This document shows positions 51,498 to 60,362 of a stretch of DNA of 64,000 nt, in pieces; positions within the stretch are counted from its first letter, which is position 1; each line of letters opens with the position of its first letter. Location of the stretch: positions 62,001 to 126,000 of the forward strand of contig NZ_BEWL01000011.1 of assembly GCF_002723915.1 (NCBI RefSeq), read 5' to 3'. The DNA comes from Gluconobacter albidus (GTDB lineage: Bacteria > Pseudomonadota > Alphaproteobacteria > Acetobacterales > Acetobacteraceae). The position numbers and the translations under genes are program-made. A model generated the notes under the pieces. The model saw only the letters and a list, made by a program, of their open reading frames with translations, did no database searches and was not told the DNA's origin.

Positions 51498-52430
51498 TCA
51501 GTCCCGGTCCGCTTGTGCGGCCATGACGGCGCGCAGATCGCCTGCGTATTGGGTCAGGGCGGTTTCCGCGTCTTCCAGCGTCAGTCCGGAGCGGATGAGA
51601 ATGGCGCGTTTGACGTTCTGGCTGCTGGCCTGCAGGGCGGCCTCGATTTCTTCCGGGGTACCTCCGGCCAGATCCTGCACCATGCGGGCGGCACGCTTTT
51701 CGAGTTTGGCATTGACGACGCGCATATCCACCATCTGGCCGCAATAGCCATGTCCGAGTTTGATCATCAGGGTTGTGGACAGCATGTTCAGGACGGCTTT
51801 CTGGGCTGTGCCTGCCTTGAGCCGGGTGGAGCCTGCAATGACTTCCGCGCCCGTGACGATGGCAATGCCCAGTTCCGCTTCCCTGAGCAGACGGCCCTCC
51901 CCGTTGCAACTGATTCCGACGGTCAGGGCGCCTGCGTTTCGCGCGGCCGCAATGGCGGCGCAGGTATAGGGCGTGGCGCCACTGGCCGCGATGCCGAACA
52001 CCACGTCATTCGGGCCGGGGTTGTGAGACAGGATTTCCCGGCTTGCGGTCTCTTCGCGGTCCTCGGCGCCTTCCACGGCTTCGAACAGGGCCGTGGTGCC
52101 TCCCGCCAGCATCAGGATGAGGCGTTCGGACGGCCAGCCGAAGGTGGGTGTGAGTTCCACGCCATCCTGAAGCCCTACGCGGCCGGACGTTCCGGCGCCC
52201 ACATAAAACAGCCGCCCTCCGGCCCGCAGACGCGGGAGAGCAGCTGTGACGACATCGTTCATCTGCGGAACCGCGGCGCGGGCGACGGCGGTTGCGGTCA
52301 TCTGGGCTTCCGCCAGAGAGTCCAGAACCGATGTCACCGGCCACAGGTCGATGTCACCATAGCGCGGGTCCTGCTGCTCGGTCCCGCCCGGCGCAACTGA
52401 AGACGTGAGGGGCGTGTTCTTGGCACTCAT
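51498..52430 (-). CDS. murQ: N-acetylmuramic acid 6-phosphate etherase
   Basis: 310 aa. Cleaves the lactyl ether of MurNAc-6-phosphate to GlcNAc-6-phosphate plus lactate. An SIS domain is seen with FYVGAGTSGRVG near 65-76, the catalytic-region Glu in the SNEGRLLREAELGI area (ISCNEGRLLREAELGI-like: CNGEGRLLREAELG), and SRLKAGTAQKAVLNMLST. The C-terminal helical region IRSGLTLEDAETAL is typical. AAAGGA eight bases before the ATG at 52430 decides the start over ATG 52454. Lies 4 bases after the transporter stop. Confidence 0.95.
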   Translation of the reverse strand: MSAKNTPLTSSVAPGGTEQQDPRYGDIDLWPVTSVLDSLAEAQMTATAVARAAVPQMNDVVTAALPRLRAGGRLFYVGAGTSGRVGLQDGVELTPTFGWPSERLILMLAGGTTALFEAVEGAEDREETASREILSHNPGPNDVVFGIAASGATPYTCAAIAAARNAGALTVGISCNGEGRLLREAELGIAIVTGAEVIAGSTRLKAGTAQKAVLNMLSTTLMIKLGHGYCGQMVDMRVVNAKLEKRAARMVQDLAGGTPEEIEAALQASSQNVKRAILIRSGLTLEDAETALTQYAGDLRAVMAAQADRD

Positions 52431-52434
52431 GGCC

Positions 52435-53958
52435 TCAATCCTTTCGGGCGTCATAAGCCGACTGGCGGTTCTCTCGGCGCGCGCCTGTCAACAGCATGGA
52501 AAAACGGGCCGCCATCAGCATTCCTGCGATACCCAGAGGAACGAGCCAAGGAAAAGCGATGTGATAGCCGGAATACTGGAGGAACTTCATGATGGCTGCC
52601 ATGGCCGCCAGCGAGACCAGAAAACCCGTCAGGGCATCCCGCGGCCGGGCATCAGGGTACAACATGCCAAAGAGGAAAGCCCCGAGAGTCGGGCCATAGG
52701 ACCACCCTGCGATCGTCAGGCCCAGAATCACGGCGGACTGCTCGCCCTGTGCAAACCAGAGGGCAACCAGAACGAGCGCGATGCTCCACAGCAGCGTCGT
52801 AAGACGGGGGGCAAACAGCGGGCTTTCCCGGAATCCGCAGAAACGTCCCCAGCGTCTGAGGAGACGTTCCGGCAGAGGCCCGAAATCCGTCAGGGACGCG
52901 CCGGCCATGGCATTGAGGGTGGAAGACAGGGAGCCCATCGTGGCGCTCAAAACGCCTGCGAGCAGCAGGCCGCCCAGTCCGGCGGGTAATCCTGAGACGA
53001 TGTAACTTGGGAACAGTTCGTCGGGCGAGTGCAATCCGAGTTCTGTCAGGGACTGGCCGTGATGCGTGATCCAGAGCTGCACGCCGACAAGGGACAGCAG
53101 CCCGAACAGAAACGCCACCACAAAGGCACTGCCAACGAGCGCGTAGCGGGCATCCCGGAGGGTTCTGGCCGCCAGCAGACGCTGGACCATGAGTTGATCC
53201 GAGCCGTGGGACGCGACCGAAAGAATGGCGCCTCCGACCAGGGCCGCGAGGGGTGTGAAAGGGTCGGACAGCAGCGTGCTGACATGCAGGGCGTGGAACG
53301 GGGCCATTTTCCCGGCCGCCCATGCCTGTGTCCAGCCATCGGATGGGAGACCGTGCATCAGCAGACCGGCGCATGCGGCCGCGCCGAAGAGATAAATGCA
53401 GAGCTGTATGGTGTCGGACCACACAACCGCCCGCAGGCCGCCCAGAACCGTGTAGGCCAGCGTAAAGGCCATGATGAGACCCAGAACAGCCAGATGGTTT
53501 ATGGATATTCCATTGTGTTCCAGCATCCATGTCAGCGGCAGGAGCCCTGCGGAGAGGCGGACCCCTTCGGCCAGAAGCCGCGTGACGAGAAAAGCGCCAG
53601 AGGCAGCACATTGCAGTCCCGGACCGAAACGCTCGCCCAGATACTGATACGCACTCCTGATCTGGCCCTGGGCGTAGAGCGGCAGAAACCAGATCGCCAC
53701 GATCAGCCGGCCGATCAGATATCCCCCGGCAAGGCCGAGAAAGACCATTCCCGTCGTATAGCCAATGCCGGGAATGCTGATGAAGGTCAGTGTCGAGGTT
53801 TCTGTCGCCACGAGCGAAAGGCAGATCGCCCACCAGGGAAGATCGTGCGATGCGGACAGGAAATCGCCGGATGTTTTTCCGCGCCGCGATACCGTGATCG
53901 CCACGAGGGGGAGCAAAACGAAATATGCGCAGATTACGGCGATGTCGGCAAAGCGCAT
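52435..53958 (-). CDS. Sodium:solute symporter (SSS family), candidate (anhydro)MurNAc/amino-sugar transporter
   Basis: 507 aa, about 13 helices. SSS family marks: SHDLPWWAICLSLVATETST at helix 1-2, GIGYTTGMVFLGLAGGYLIG, and GGLRAVVWSDTIQ at helix 5-6. It is the first gene of the operon with murQ and anmK. No GlcNAc kinase or PTS gene is in the window, so the most economical cargo is anhydro-MurNAc, which AnmK can phosphorylate after entry. This is inference; SSS proteins in other nag loci carry GlcNAc or chitobiose. Confidence 0.9.
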   Translation of the reverse strand: MRFADIAVICAYFVLLPLVAITVSRRGKTSGDFLSASHDLPWWAICLSLVATETSTLTFISIPGIGYTTGMVFLGLAGGYLIGRLIVAIWFLPLYAQGQIRSAYQYLGERFGPGLQCAASGAFLVTRLLAEGVRLSAGLLPLTWMLEHNGISINHLAVLGLIMAFTLAYTVLGGLRAVVWSDTIQLCIYLFGAAACAGLLMHGLPSDGWTQAWAAGKMAPFHALHVSTLLSDPFTPLAALVGGAILSVASHGSDQLMVQRLLAARTLRDARYALVGSAFVVAFLFGLLSLVGVQLWITHHGQSLTELGLHSPDELFPSYIVSGLPAGLGGLLLAGVLSATMGSLSSTLNAMAGASLTDFGPLPERLLRRWGRFCGFRESPLFAPRLTTLLWSIALVLVALWFAQGEQSAVILGLTIAGWSYGPTLGAFLFGMLYPDARPRDALTGFLVSLAAMAAIMKFLQYSGYHIAFPWLVPLGIAGMLMAARFSMLLTGARRENRQSAYDARKD

Positions 53959-54269
53959 GAAGCATGTCCCCTTGTTCGTTTCGATATAGGAGAAATATAA
54001 TACCAGATCAATACCGGGTTTTGCGGATCAGCCTGCCAAGTGGGCGGAGCGTTATGGGCAGGTTGCTCATTCGGGCGAAAAGAGATCCCGCAAGACTCTT
54101 GGAAAGTTTCAGAGCGGCCGTTTTTACGATTCGTTTTCGAAATAGGTTGAACGAGGTTTGTTTTCGGTATTAGATTGGACTTAGAAATGGTGCCGACCGG
54201 TACATGACATGAACAGTTCGGCCGTCCTTCGCGCGGAATTTTCCGGGGACAGGTCAGGGAGAAACGGCA
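53959..54269. promoter_or_regulatory. Divergent promoter/operator region of the amino-sugar locus
   Basis: 311 bases with no gene. Two AATACC direct repeats at 53999-54004 and 54010-54015, one helical turn apart, sit before the transporter operon. A reverse copy GGTATT lies at 54166-54171, in a similar context (GGTATTAGATTGG), before the receptor gene. They are possible GntR (NagR-like) sites, though not a textbook match. No stem-loop or small coding frame is evident. Confidence 0.35.
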
Positions 54270-56654
54270 ATGCAGAACCTCAGTAGGTCTTTCCTTGTTT
54301 CTGTCTCGTTGATTGCCCTTGCTGCGACATCTGCCAGTGCGGCCAGCACGCAGCCCCGGAAAGCCCTGTCTTCGAAATCGCAAAAGCCCGCAAAGCCGGC
54401 TCCGGCAGCGGCGGCTGTTCATTCCGACCCCGAGCAGATTACCGTTCATTCCGACCTGCAAAGCGCGACAGGGGTGACGGGTGCCACACCGGGTGGGGGC
54501 ATGATGCCGCCCCAGACGGCCCCGAAATCGCGCAGTGGTCTGACCCGCGATTACATCGCAAAGCAGAGCCCGACCAGCAATCCCACCACCATGATCGCCA
54601 GCCTTCCGGGTGTTGTGACGGGAAGCGGAGACCCTCTGGGCACTAGCGATCAGCAGGTCAGCCTGTCCGTACGGGGTCTGAACCAGTTCGAGCTAGGCTA
54701 TACCTATGAAGGGATTCCTGCGGCCGATCCGCTCAATTTCTTCATTTTCACCGGAACGACCGCTGACAATGAAAATATCCAGAGCCTGTCGCTCTCGCAG
54801 GGATCGGCCGATATTTCAGCCCCGCTCTATAATGCCGTGGGGGGTCAGTTGAGCGAGACTCTGCGCGATCCGTCCCACAAGGCCGGGGGTCTGCTCAATC
54901 TTGCTTACGGTTCCTATGCGCTCAACCGGGAATTCGCCCGGATCGACAGTGGCGATATTGGCCATAGTGGCATCCGCAGTTTCGTATCCTTTTCCTATGA
55001 AGGGGCCGATAACTGGCGCGGATCGGGCCGGACCACGCGGTATCATGTGGATGGCAAGGCCCTGAAGGAATGGGGAGAGGGAAACCGCGCCTCGTTCATC
55101 CTCTCCTATAACAGTCCAACGGGATATTATCTGAAGACGCCCTCGATGGCGCAGTGGAACGCTCTGGGGACGAAAGCCAATTATGCGGCCGATTTCAAAA
55201 GCGGGGGCGCATCCTATTACAAATTCCAGGAAAACCAGCGCAATTCACTGATTCTGGGGGCGCCGGTTCATCTGAACCTCAGCCACTCTCTGACGGCCGA
55301 CATCACGCCTTATTATGATTATTTCTGGGGCTATGGAGATGGCGGCACCACGCTGCCGACGGGTTACAGCTATGTTGGCAACCAGAATACCGGTCCGCTT
55401 CAGGTCTCCCAGAGCGGGTCATCCGTCATCGGGGCGGCAATTGATACGTTTACTGAACGGAATTCAGGTCTGAACAGTGCCATCCACTGGAAGACGCAGC
55501 ACAATACGCTGTCCTTCGGATACTGGTATTCTTACTACACCCAGCAGGAACATTCCTATTATGCGGAAGCGGATGGAAACGGGAACATCGCTTCCATGAC
55601 CGGCCGTTACCCCATCATGACGCAGGCCGGTATTCCGCTGTCCCGCTACAACATCAATTTTGTCCAGCAGACCAACGCCCTGTTCATCAACGACACGTTC
55701 AAGGCGCTGAACGACCGTCTGACCATCGAGGCCGGCTTCAAGGAAGCCATGGTCTCGCGCATGTCGACCCAGCTCATCCCGGGGGCGAATTACAAATCGA
55801 CAGTCAATTATGCGGAACCGCTTCCGCAGTTTGCCGCGAGCTATCGCATTACGCCTCACGACCAGATCTATATCAATGGCTCGACAGGCTTCAGGGCGCC
55901 CTCCTCCATTCTGACGATGGCCGATTATTTCAGCACTTCCACCGGCAAGATCGCGCATAGTCGTGCCAGCAATCTTTCTCCGGAATATTCGATTGGCGAG
56001 GAGATCGGGTATCGCCATACGGGTCTGGTCAACATTTCCGCTGCCTTGTTCAACTATAATCTGACGAACCGCCAGCTCAGTTCCACCGTCTATCTCAACG
56101 GTGTGGCGACAACGGCCTCCATCAATGCGGGTGGCCAGACGTCACGCGGTGCGGAACTGGAGCTTGGCCTGCGTCCCTGGCACCATTTCAGCCCTTATCT
56201 GTCGGGCCAGTATCTGCACGCCACGATCGACAACAATCTGGCATCTGGCGGCGATCTGCTGCCGACAAAGGGCAAGACCGCCGTCAATACGCCGACCTTC
56301 AGCGGGGCGATCGGGCTCGCTTATGACAACGGTTCGATTTTCGGGAATTTCAACCTGAATTATGTGGGACCGCAATACGCCACCTTCATGAATGACCAGA
56401 AAATTCCGTCCTATTTCACGGGGAATGTCACCCTTGGCTATCGCATGAAAAACTCCCGGTTCGTAAAGCACCCCCAGATCCAGCTGAACCTCATCAATCT
56501 CGGCAACAGCGGGTATCTGTCCGGCGCGTCAAGCCTTGTGGGGAATGCCAAGGCCACCAAAGGCGTGTATGGGACGAACATTGCTGCCCAGACGCCGCTT
56601 TATTATGTCGGTGGCGGGTTTGCGGGCGTGGTCTCCGTGACGGCCGGTTTCTGA
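54270..56654 (+). CDS. TonB-dependent outer-membrane receptor of the amino-sugar locus
   Basis: 794 aa. Signal peptide with core VSVSLIALAATSASAAS, an Ala/Pro-rich linker, a plug (LSVRGLNQFELGYTYEGIPAAD), and a barrel ending in TAGF, the terminal aromatic. AGGGAG lies eight bases before ATG 54270. Similar to the receptor at 15190 in both plug and barrel. Because nagA and nagB follow directly and MurNAc genes diverge, its likely cargo is a peptidoglycan or chitin fragment. Confidence 0.92.
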   Translation: MQNLSRSFLVSVSLIALAATSASAASTQPRKALSSKSQKPAKPAPAAAAVHSDPEQITVHSDLQSATGVTGATPGGGMMPPQTAPKSRSGLTRDYIAKQSPTSNPTTMIASLPGVVTGSGDPLGTSDQQVSLSVRGLNQFELGYTYEGIPAADPLNFFIFTGTTADNENIQSLSLSQGSADISAPLYNAVGGQLSETLRDPSHKAGGLLNLAYGSYALNREFARIDSGDIGHSGIRSFVSFSYEGADNWRGSGRTTRYHVDGKALKEWGEGNRASFILSYNSPTGYYLKTPSMAQWNALGTKANYAADFKSGGASYYKFQENQRNSLILGAPVHLNLSHSLTADITPYYDYFWGYGDGGTTLPTGYSYVGNQNTGPLQVSQSGSSVIGAAIDTFTERNSGLNSAIHWKTQHNTLSFGYWYSYYTQQEHSYYAEADGNGNIASMTGRYPIMTQAGIPLSRYNINFVQQTNALFINDTFKALNDRLTIEAGFKEAMVSRMSTQLIPGANYKSTVNYAEPLPQFAASYRITPHDQIYINGSTGFRAPSSILTMADYFSTSTGKIAHSRASNLSPEYSIGEEIGYRHTGLVNISAALFNYNLTNRQLSSTVYLNGVATTASINAGGQTSRGAELELGLRPWHHFSPYLSGQYLHATIDNNLASGGDLLPTKGKTAVNTPTFSGAIGLAYDNGSIFGNFNLNYVGPQYATFMNDQKIPSYFTGNVTLGYRMKNSRFVKHPQIQLNLINLGNSGYLSGASSLVGNAKATKGVYGTNIAAQTPLYYVGGGFAGVVSVTAGF

Positions 56655-56708
56655 GGATGGGCATGACCGGATACCCTGCGCCTGGGTTTGGAATCAGGAG
56701 CGATGATG

Positions 56709-57812
56709 ATGCATCTTGAGGGCAGGATTGTCCTGCGTGACCGCGTAGTCCCGGGGCGGGTGGATTTTGACAGCCATATCCGCGGGATCGTGCCTCGGTC
56801 CGGGGTGGCAGAGCGCTATATCCTGCCAGGGTTCATTGACGGTCACGTCCATGGCGGCGGGGGTGCCGATACGATGGACGGGGTTGCGGCCATCGAGACG
56901 CTCTCGCGCTTCCATCTGGGCCATGGAACCACGACGATCCTGCCCACCACGATCACCGCGCCCTGGCCGGACGTTATGGCGGCCCTGCGGGCGGTGGCGG
57001 AAGTCTCGCGCCGGGGCGTAGAGGATGGGCCGCGCATTCATGGCGCGCATCTGGAAGGGCCGTTCGTCAGCCCACACAAGCTGGGGGCCCAACCGCCGTT
57101 CAATATCGAGCCGACCGCTGAACGTGTGGCGGAAGCCGTTGCGACGGGGTGTGTGCGTGTCGTGACCATCGCGCCGGAGCTTGAACACGCACCGACGGCC
57201 ATGAAGGCTTTTGCGCAGGCGGGTGTCAGGGTCAGTCTGGGGCATACCACCACGGATTTCGAAGGCGCCGAGCGGGCGATCTGTCTGGTCTGTGCCGCAG
57301 GTGGAACCGTGGGGGGGACGCATCTGTTCAATGCCATGTCGGCCATTGAAGGGCGGCGTCCCGGCCCGGTGACGGCGCTGATGTGCAGCGACGTGGCTTA
57401 TGGAGAGATGATCTTTGATACGCATCACGTTCATCCCGCCAGTTTCCGGCTGGCGGAGCGCATGATGGGACAGCGGCTGCTGTTCGTTACGGATGCCATG
57501 CGCGGCACGGGCGAGGCCGATGGTCCGAGCCAGCTTGGCGGGCAGGACGTGATGATCCACGACGGTGTGGTCCGTCTGCCGGACGGGACGCTCGCAGGGA
57601 GCGTGCTGACGCTGGATCAGGCATTGCGAAATGCCCTCGACGCCGGAATGTCGCTCCCGAAAGCGGCGCGTCTGGTCAGTACGAATGCCGCCGCCTATCT
57701 GGGGCTGCATGACCGGGGGGCCATTGCGCCGGATCTTCTGGCAGATTTCACGGTTCTTGATGACAGGTTTCAGGTCAGCGAAGTCTGGGTCAATGGAGAG
57801 CGCAGGGTATGA
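56709..57812 (+). CDS. nagA: N-acetylglucosamine-6-phosphate deacetylase
   Basis: 367 aa. Removes the acetyl group from GlcNAc-6-P to give GlcN6P. Metal ligands: GHVHGG near 50, Glu in HLEGPFVS, His in LGHTTTD and GGTHLFNAM; catalytic Asp in FVTDAM. Three consecutive ATGs (56703, 56706, 56709) follow AGGAG; the third has the best spacing of eight bases and begins MHLEGRIVL, where the fold starts. Overlaps nagB by ATGA. Confidence 0.94.
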   Translation: MHLEGRIVLRDRVVPGRVDFDSHIRGIVPRSGVAERYILPGFIDGHVHGGGGADTMDGVAAIETLSRFHLGHGTTTILPTTITAPWPDVMAALRAVAEVSRRGVEDGPRIHGAHLEGPFVSPHKLGAQPPFNIEPTAERVAEAVATGCVRVVTIAPELEHAPTAMKAFAQAGVRVSLGHTTTDFEGAERAICLVCAAGGTVGGTHLFNAMSAIEGRRPGPVTALMCSDVAYGEMIFDTHHVHPASFRLAERMMGQRLLFVTDAMRGTGEADGPSQLGGQDVMIHDGVVRLPDGTLAGSVLTLDQALRNALDAGMSLPKAARLVSTNAAAYLGLHDRGAIAPDLLADFTVLDDRFQVSEVWVNGERRV

Positions 57813-58576
57813 AAATTATCGTCACGGACAGGCCCGATCAGGCGTTTCAGCGCGCGGCGGACATGATCGCGGAGGAAATCCGCGGGTCTCAGGCGCCCGT
57901 TCTGGGGCTGGCGACGGGCCGCACGATGGAAAGCATCTATCGGATTCTGGTGCAGCAGCATGACGCGGGGACGCTGGATTTTTCCGGCACGACGTCGTTC
58001 AATCTGGACGAATATGTCGGCCTGCTGCCCACGGACCCGAACTCCTACAGCCATTACATGCAGGAGCATCTGTTTTCCCATGTGAATATGCCTGCCGGTC
58101 AGGGGCATGTGCCGGACGGCTCGGCCAGGGATCTGGATGCGGAATGCGCGCGTTATGAAGCGGCCATTTGCGCGGCCGGTGGCCTCGGGTTGCAGCTTCT
58201 GGGCATTGGCGAGACGGGACATATCGGTTTCAACGAACCGCCCTCCGCGTTCGACAGCCGGACAAGGGTTGTCCATCTGGACGACGTGACGCGGCGGCAA
58301 AACAGCGGCATGTTCGGCGACGACCCGGAGCGCGTGCCGGAACGCGCCCTGACGATGGGGGTGGGGACGATCCTGGAAGCGCGCCATCTTCTGCTGGTCG
58401 CCGTTGGCGACGGCAAGGCGGCGATCGTTGACGAGGCGCTGAACGGTCCGATCAGCGAGGCCGTCAGTGCCACGGCCATCCGGCTTCATGACGACGTAAC
58501 AGTCATTCTGGATGCGGCAGCGGCCCGGATCTGGCGGCAGAATGGTCACTTACCAAACAGCCCTGAAAACTTATAG
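57809..58576 (+). CDS. nagB: Glucosamine-6-phosphate deaminase
   Basis: 255 aa. Converts GlcN6P to fructose-6-phosphate plus ammonia. Active-site words: LGLATGRTMESIY, FNLDEYVGL with the catalytic Asp, LGIGETGHIGFNEPPS with the His, and LTMGVGTILEARHLLLVAVG near the end. Begins on the nagA stop (ATGA). Completes the path from anhydro-MurNAc (AnmK, MurQ, NagA, NagB). The next gene, the S24 regulator, starts 35 bases later but has its own control region. Confidence 0.95.
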   Translation: MKIIVTDRPDQAFQRAADMIAEEIRGSQAPVLGLATGRTMESIYRILVQQHDAGTLDFSGTTSFNLDEYVGLLPTDPNSYSHYMQEHLFSHVNMPAGQGHVPDGSARDLDAECARYEAAICAAGGLGLQLLGIGETGHIGFNEPPSAFDSRTRVVHLDDVTRRQNSGMFGDDPERVPERALTMGVGTILEARHLLLVAVGDGKAAIVDEALNGPISEAVSATAIRLHDDVTVILDAAAARIWRQNGHLPNSPENL

Positions 58577-58610
58577 TGATTGTAAGTGAATTTAACGCTA
58601 TAACGTAAGA
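58571..58610 (+). promoter_or_regulatory. S24 repressor promoter with TGTAAG repeats, probably leaderless
   Basis: A TATAAC at 58599-58604 ends 6 bases before the ATG at 58611, and there is no SD, so transcription would begin at or beside the start codon, as for phage lambda cI from PRM. TGTAAG (58581-58586) and CGTAAG (58604-58609) flank it, and TTATAG/CTATAA form an inverted pair at 58571-58576/58598-58603. The repeats match those downstream of the gene, suggesting autoregulation. Confidence 0.45.
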
Positions 58611-59279
58611 ATGACTTTCCAAGAGCTCTTCCAGCACGCCATTAAAATTGGCGCTGTCCGCAATATTGATCTCGCAAAGAGGTTTGGCATCACCAGTCAG
58701 GCCGTGAGTCAGTGGAAGACGGGCAAGCGTCCCAATCGCGAGCATGAGCAGAAAGTCATTGATTATCTGTCGGAAAAAATTGCCGAGAAGGAAGGCGTCA
58801 AGGTCAAGCTGCCCGACCTGCCGGCGAACCTGATTGATGATGCGGGTTCAGACGAGCCGGTCGATTATGTTCCCGTGCGCTCACTGGACGTCAGGGCTGG
58901 CGCTGGAGGCGGCGGAATCATTGACGACCATGCGTTCGGACCACCGCGTTTCTTTGAATCCGGCTTTGTGCAGCGGGAGTTGAGGGCGTCCGCATCCGAT
59001 CTGTGTGTTGTGGAAATCGAAGGCCAGTCCATGGAGCCGCTTCTCAGAAGTGGGGACACGGTTCTGGTGGATATGCGGAAGAAGAACGTTGCGATGGAGG
59101 GGATTTTTGTTCTCTTCGACGGGGACGGCGTGGTCTGCAAATGGGTTGAGCTCGTCCATGGCGCCGAGACGCCTACGTTTCAGGTGAAGTCTGAAAACGA
59201 GCGCTTCAAACCCTACGAAGTGGAAGCCCACAGGTGCCAGATTCTTGGCCGCGTTGTGTGGTTTTCCCGACGGTTGTAA
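58611..59279 (+). CDS. XRE-S24 family transcriptional repressor (CI/LexA-like)
   Basis: 222 aa. N-terminal HTH (LAKRFGITSQAVSQWKTGKR, 21-40) and a C-terminal S24 peptidase domain with catalytic Ser140 (EGQSMEPLL) and Lys177 (VCKWVE). Possible self-cleavage Ala-Gly pairs lie at 96-97 and 98-99 in DVRAGAGGGG. Such repressors lose DNA binding by RecA-assisted autocleavage after DNA damage. No phage structural gene accompanies it. TGTAAG repeats on both sides of the gene are probable operators; the gene downstream is a 68-aa protein. Confidence 0.9.
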   Translation: MTFQELFQHAIKIGAVRNIDLAKRFGITSQAVSQWKTGKRPNREHEQKVIDYLSEKIAEKEGVKVKLPDLPANLIDDAGSDEPVDYVPVRSLDVRAGAGGGGIIDDHAFGPPRFFESGFVQRELRASASDLCVVEIEGQSMEPLLRSGDTVLVDMRKKNVAMEGIFVLFDGDGVVCKWVELVHGAETPTFQVKSENERFKPYEVEAHRCQILGRVVWFSRRL

Positions 59280-59350
59280 GCAGAATCACTTACATAATCA
59301 GTCATTGCTTACATTTTTGCTTGACTAAAATGTAAGCGTAAATTACAAAT
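59275..59350 (+). promoter_or_regulatory. S24-type operator cluster and sigma-70-like promoter of the small gene
   Basis: TGTAAG (59275-59280) faces CTTACA (59289-59294). A longer inverted repeat has perfect eleven-base arms GCTTACATTTT (59307-59317) and AAAATGTAAGC (59327-59337) around a nine-base loop. TTGACT (59321-59326), a 17-base gap and TACAAA (59344-59349) form a promoter whose spacer holds the right arm. A bound repressor would block it. Confidence 0.6.
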
Positions 59351-59386
59351 CTTCCGTGTCCCGCAGTGGGGCTGGAGGATTTAGTC

Positions 59387-59593
59387 ATGGTGGCACAAAG
59401 CAATATTTCAGCGATCCGGAAAGCATACACCCTCCTCAGCGAGAATGGAGGGAAGGTCAACAACTACGGAATGACGAATAACGAGTGGTTCGATTTTCTG
59501 GTTGATTTGAATATTTCGGCTCTGGGTCTCGAAAGGCTGACGAAACAGCTGGAAACGATGTCTGGCTCCGTGGCAAACAGCAGGCCCCATTGA
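59387..59593 (+). CDS. Small orphan protein (68 aa) under apparent S24 control
   Basis: 68 aa, no recognised domain, no membrane segment; helical with a Leu-rich centre (DFLVDLNISALGLERLTKQLE) and neutral overall. GGAGGA seven bases before ATG 59387 is one of the best SDs in this part, which supports a real gene; a GTG at 59366 opens the frame too. The S24 operator cluster immediately upstream suggests it is switched on after DNA damage or repressor loss. It could be a phage-remnant, toxin or stress protein; not determinable from sequence. Confidence 0.6.
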   Translation: MVAQSNISAIRKAYTLLSENGGKVNNYGMTNNEWFDFLVDLNISALGLERLTKQLETMSGSVANSRPH

Positions 59594-59741
59594 TTTTTCA
59601 GGCAGAAATGTGGTTACGCCCACAACATTCCTCCCTACGGCCTGCTTGATTGCGCCGGACGGGCTGCGGCCATCTGCGCGTCTGTATAGGGTTGCAGTGC
59701 CTCGATAATCCGCCCGGAGAGGGAAAATGCTTTAGACCCTC

Positions 59742-60311
59742 TCATTCATAGACAGTGGCAAGACCACAGCACTGCCAGTCCCCTTCTACGAAGATGCGTC
59801 GTAATTCGAAAATCCAACTGATCTCGTCTTCATCCTTCATGTTTTTCAACAGTAGAAGGGCCTTATGCATCACTGCGACCTGCTCACGCCCAAGATGGCC
59901 CACGGAGGGATAGCCGCGCCAGCCGGCTACAATCATCGGATCGTATAGAATCCGTTCCAGATCCGACAAATGCTCGTTACGCTCGCCCAGCGCCGCAAGA
60001 AATGCCCTGAACGCCTCCCCCGCCAGAGTGTTGTGCACGACGCGACCGAGGGGCGTTCCGCCCCATTGCGGGATGACTGCGCTCATGACCCGGACGATGT
60101 CGGCGGTCTCCTGGGGAGTGGGCTTGTGCTGGCTTCTCCCGCGATGCAGGCGGAAGGCCGTCAGCATCCGCGAACGGCTGATGTCTGCCTCACATTCAGG
60201 GAAAACGTCGATGCGGTCTGTGAAATGCAGGGCGCGGTCTTCATCAAAGCCATCGCGCAACAGACCTGCCAGCTCATCGTCGCATCGCCATGCCGTTACT
60301 GCAAAGCCCAT
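59742..60311 (-). CDS. Unknown protein, last gene of the topoisomerase-like operon
   Basis: 189 aa, soluble, acidic. No confident family. The opening MGFAVTAWRCDDELAGLL and the later PSVGHLGREQVAVMHKAL remind me weakly of DUF1877/DUF7691-type small proteins often seen near toxins, but I would not rely on it. GGAAGGGGAAGAG just before the ATG gives a good SD. Lies 51 bases after the preceding gene, the only gap in the operon. It ends before a 148-base stretch shared with the converging small gene, in which nothing was seen. Confidence 0.6.
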   Translation of the reverse strand: MGFAVTAWRCDDELAGLLRDGFDEDRALHFTDRIDVFPECEADISRSRMLTAFRLHRGRSQHKPTPQETADIVRVMSAVIPQWGGTPLGRVVHNTLAGEAFRAFLAALGERNEHLSDLERILYDPMIVAGWRGYPSVGHLGREQVAVMHKALLLLKNMKDEDEISWIFELRRIFVEGDWQCCGLATVYE

Positions 60312-60362
60312 CTCTTCCCCTTCCCTACAAAACTGAAAATTCCAACGGACCGGGAAAACCGC

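Noticed and set aside
58611-59593. Prophage
   Set aside because: Only a CI-like repressor and a small protein are present; no integrase, terminase, capsid or tail genes in the window.
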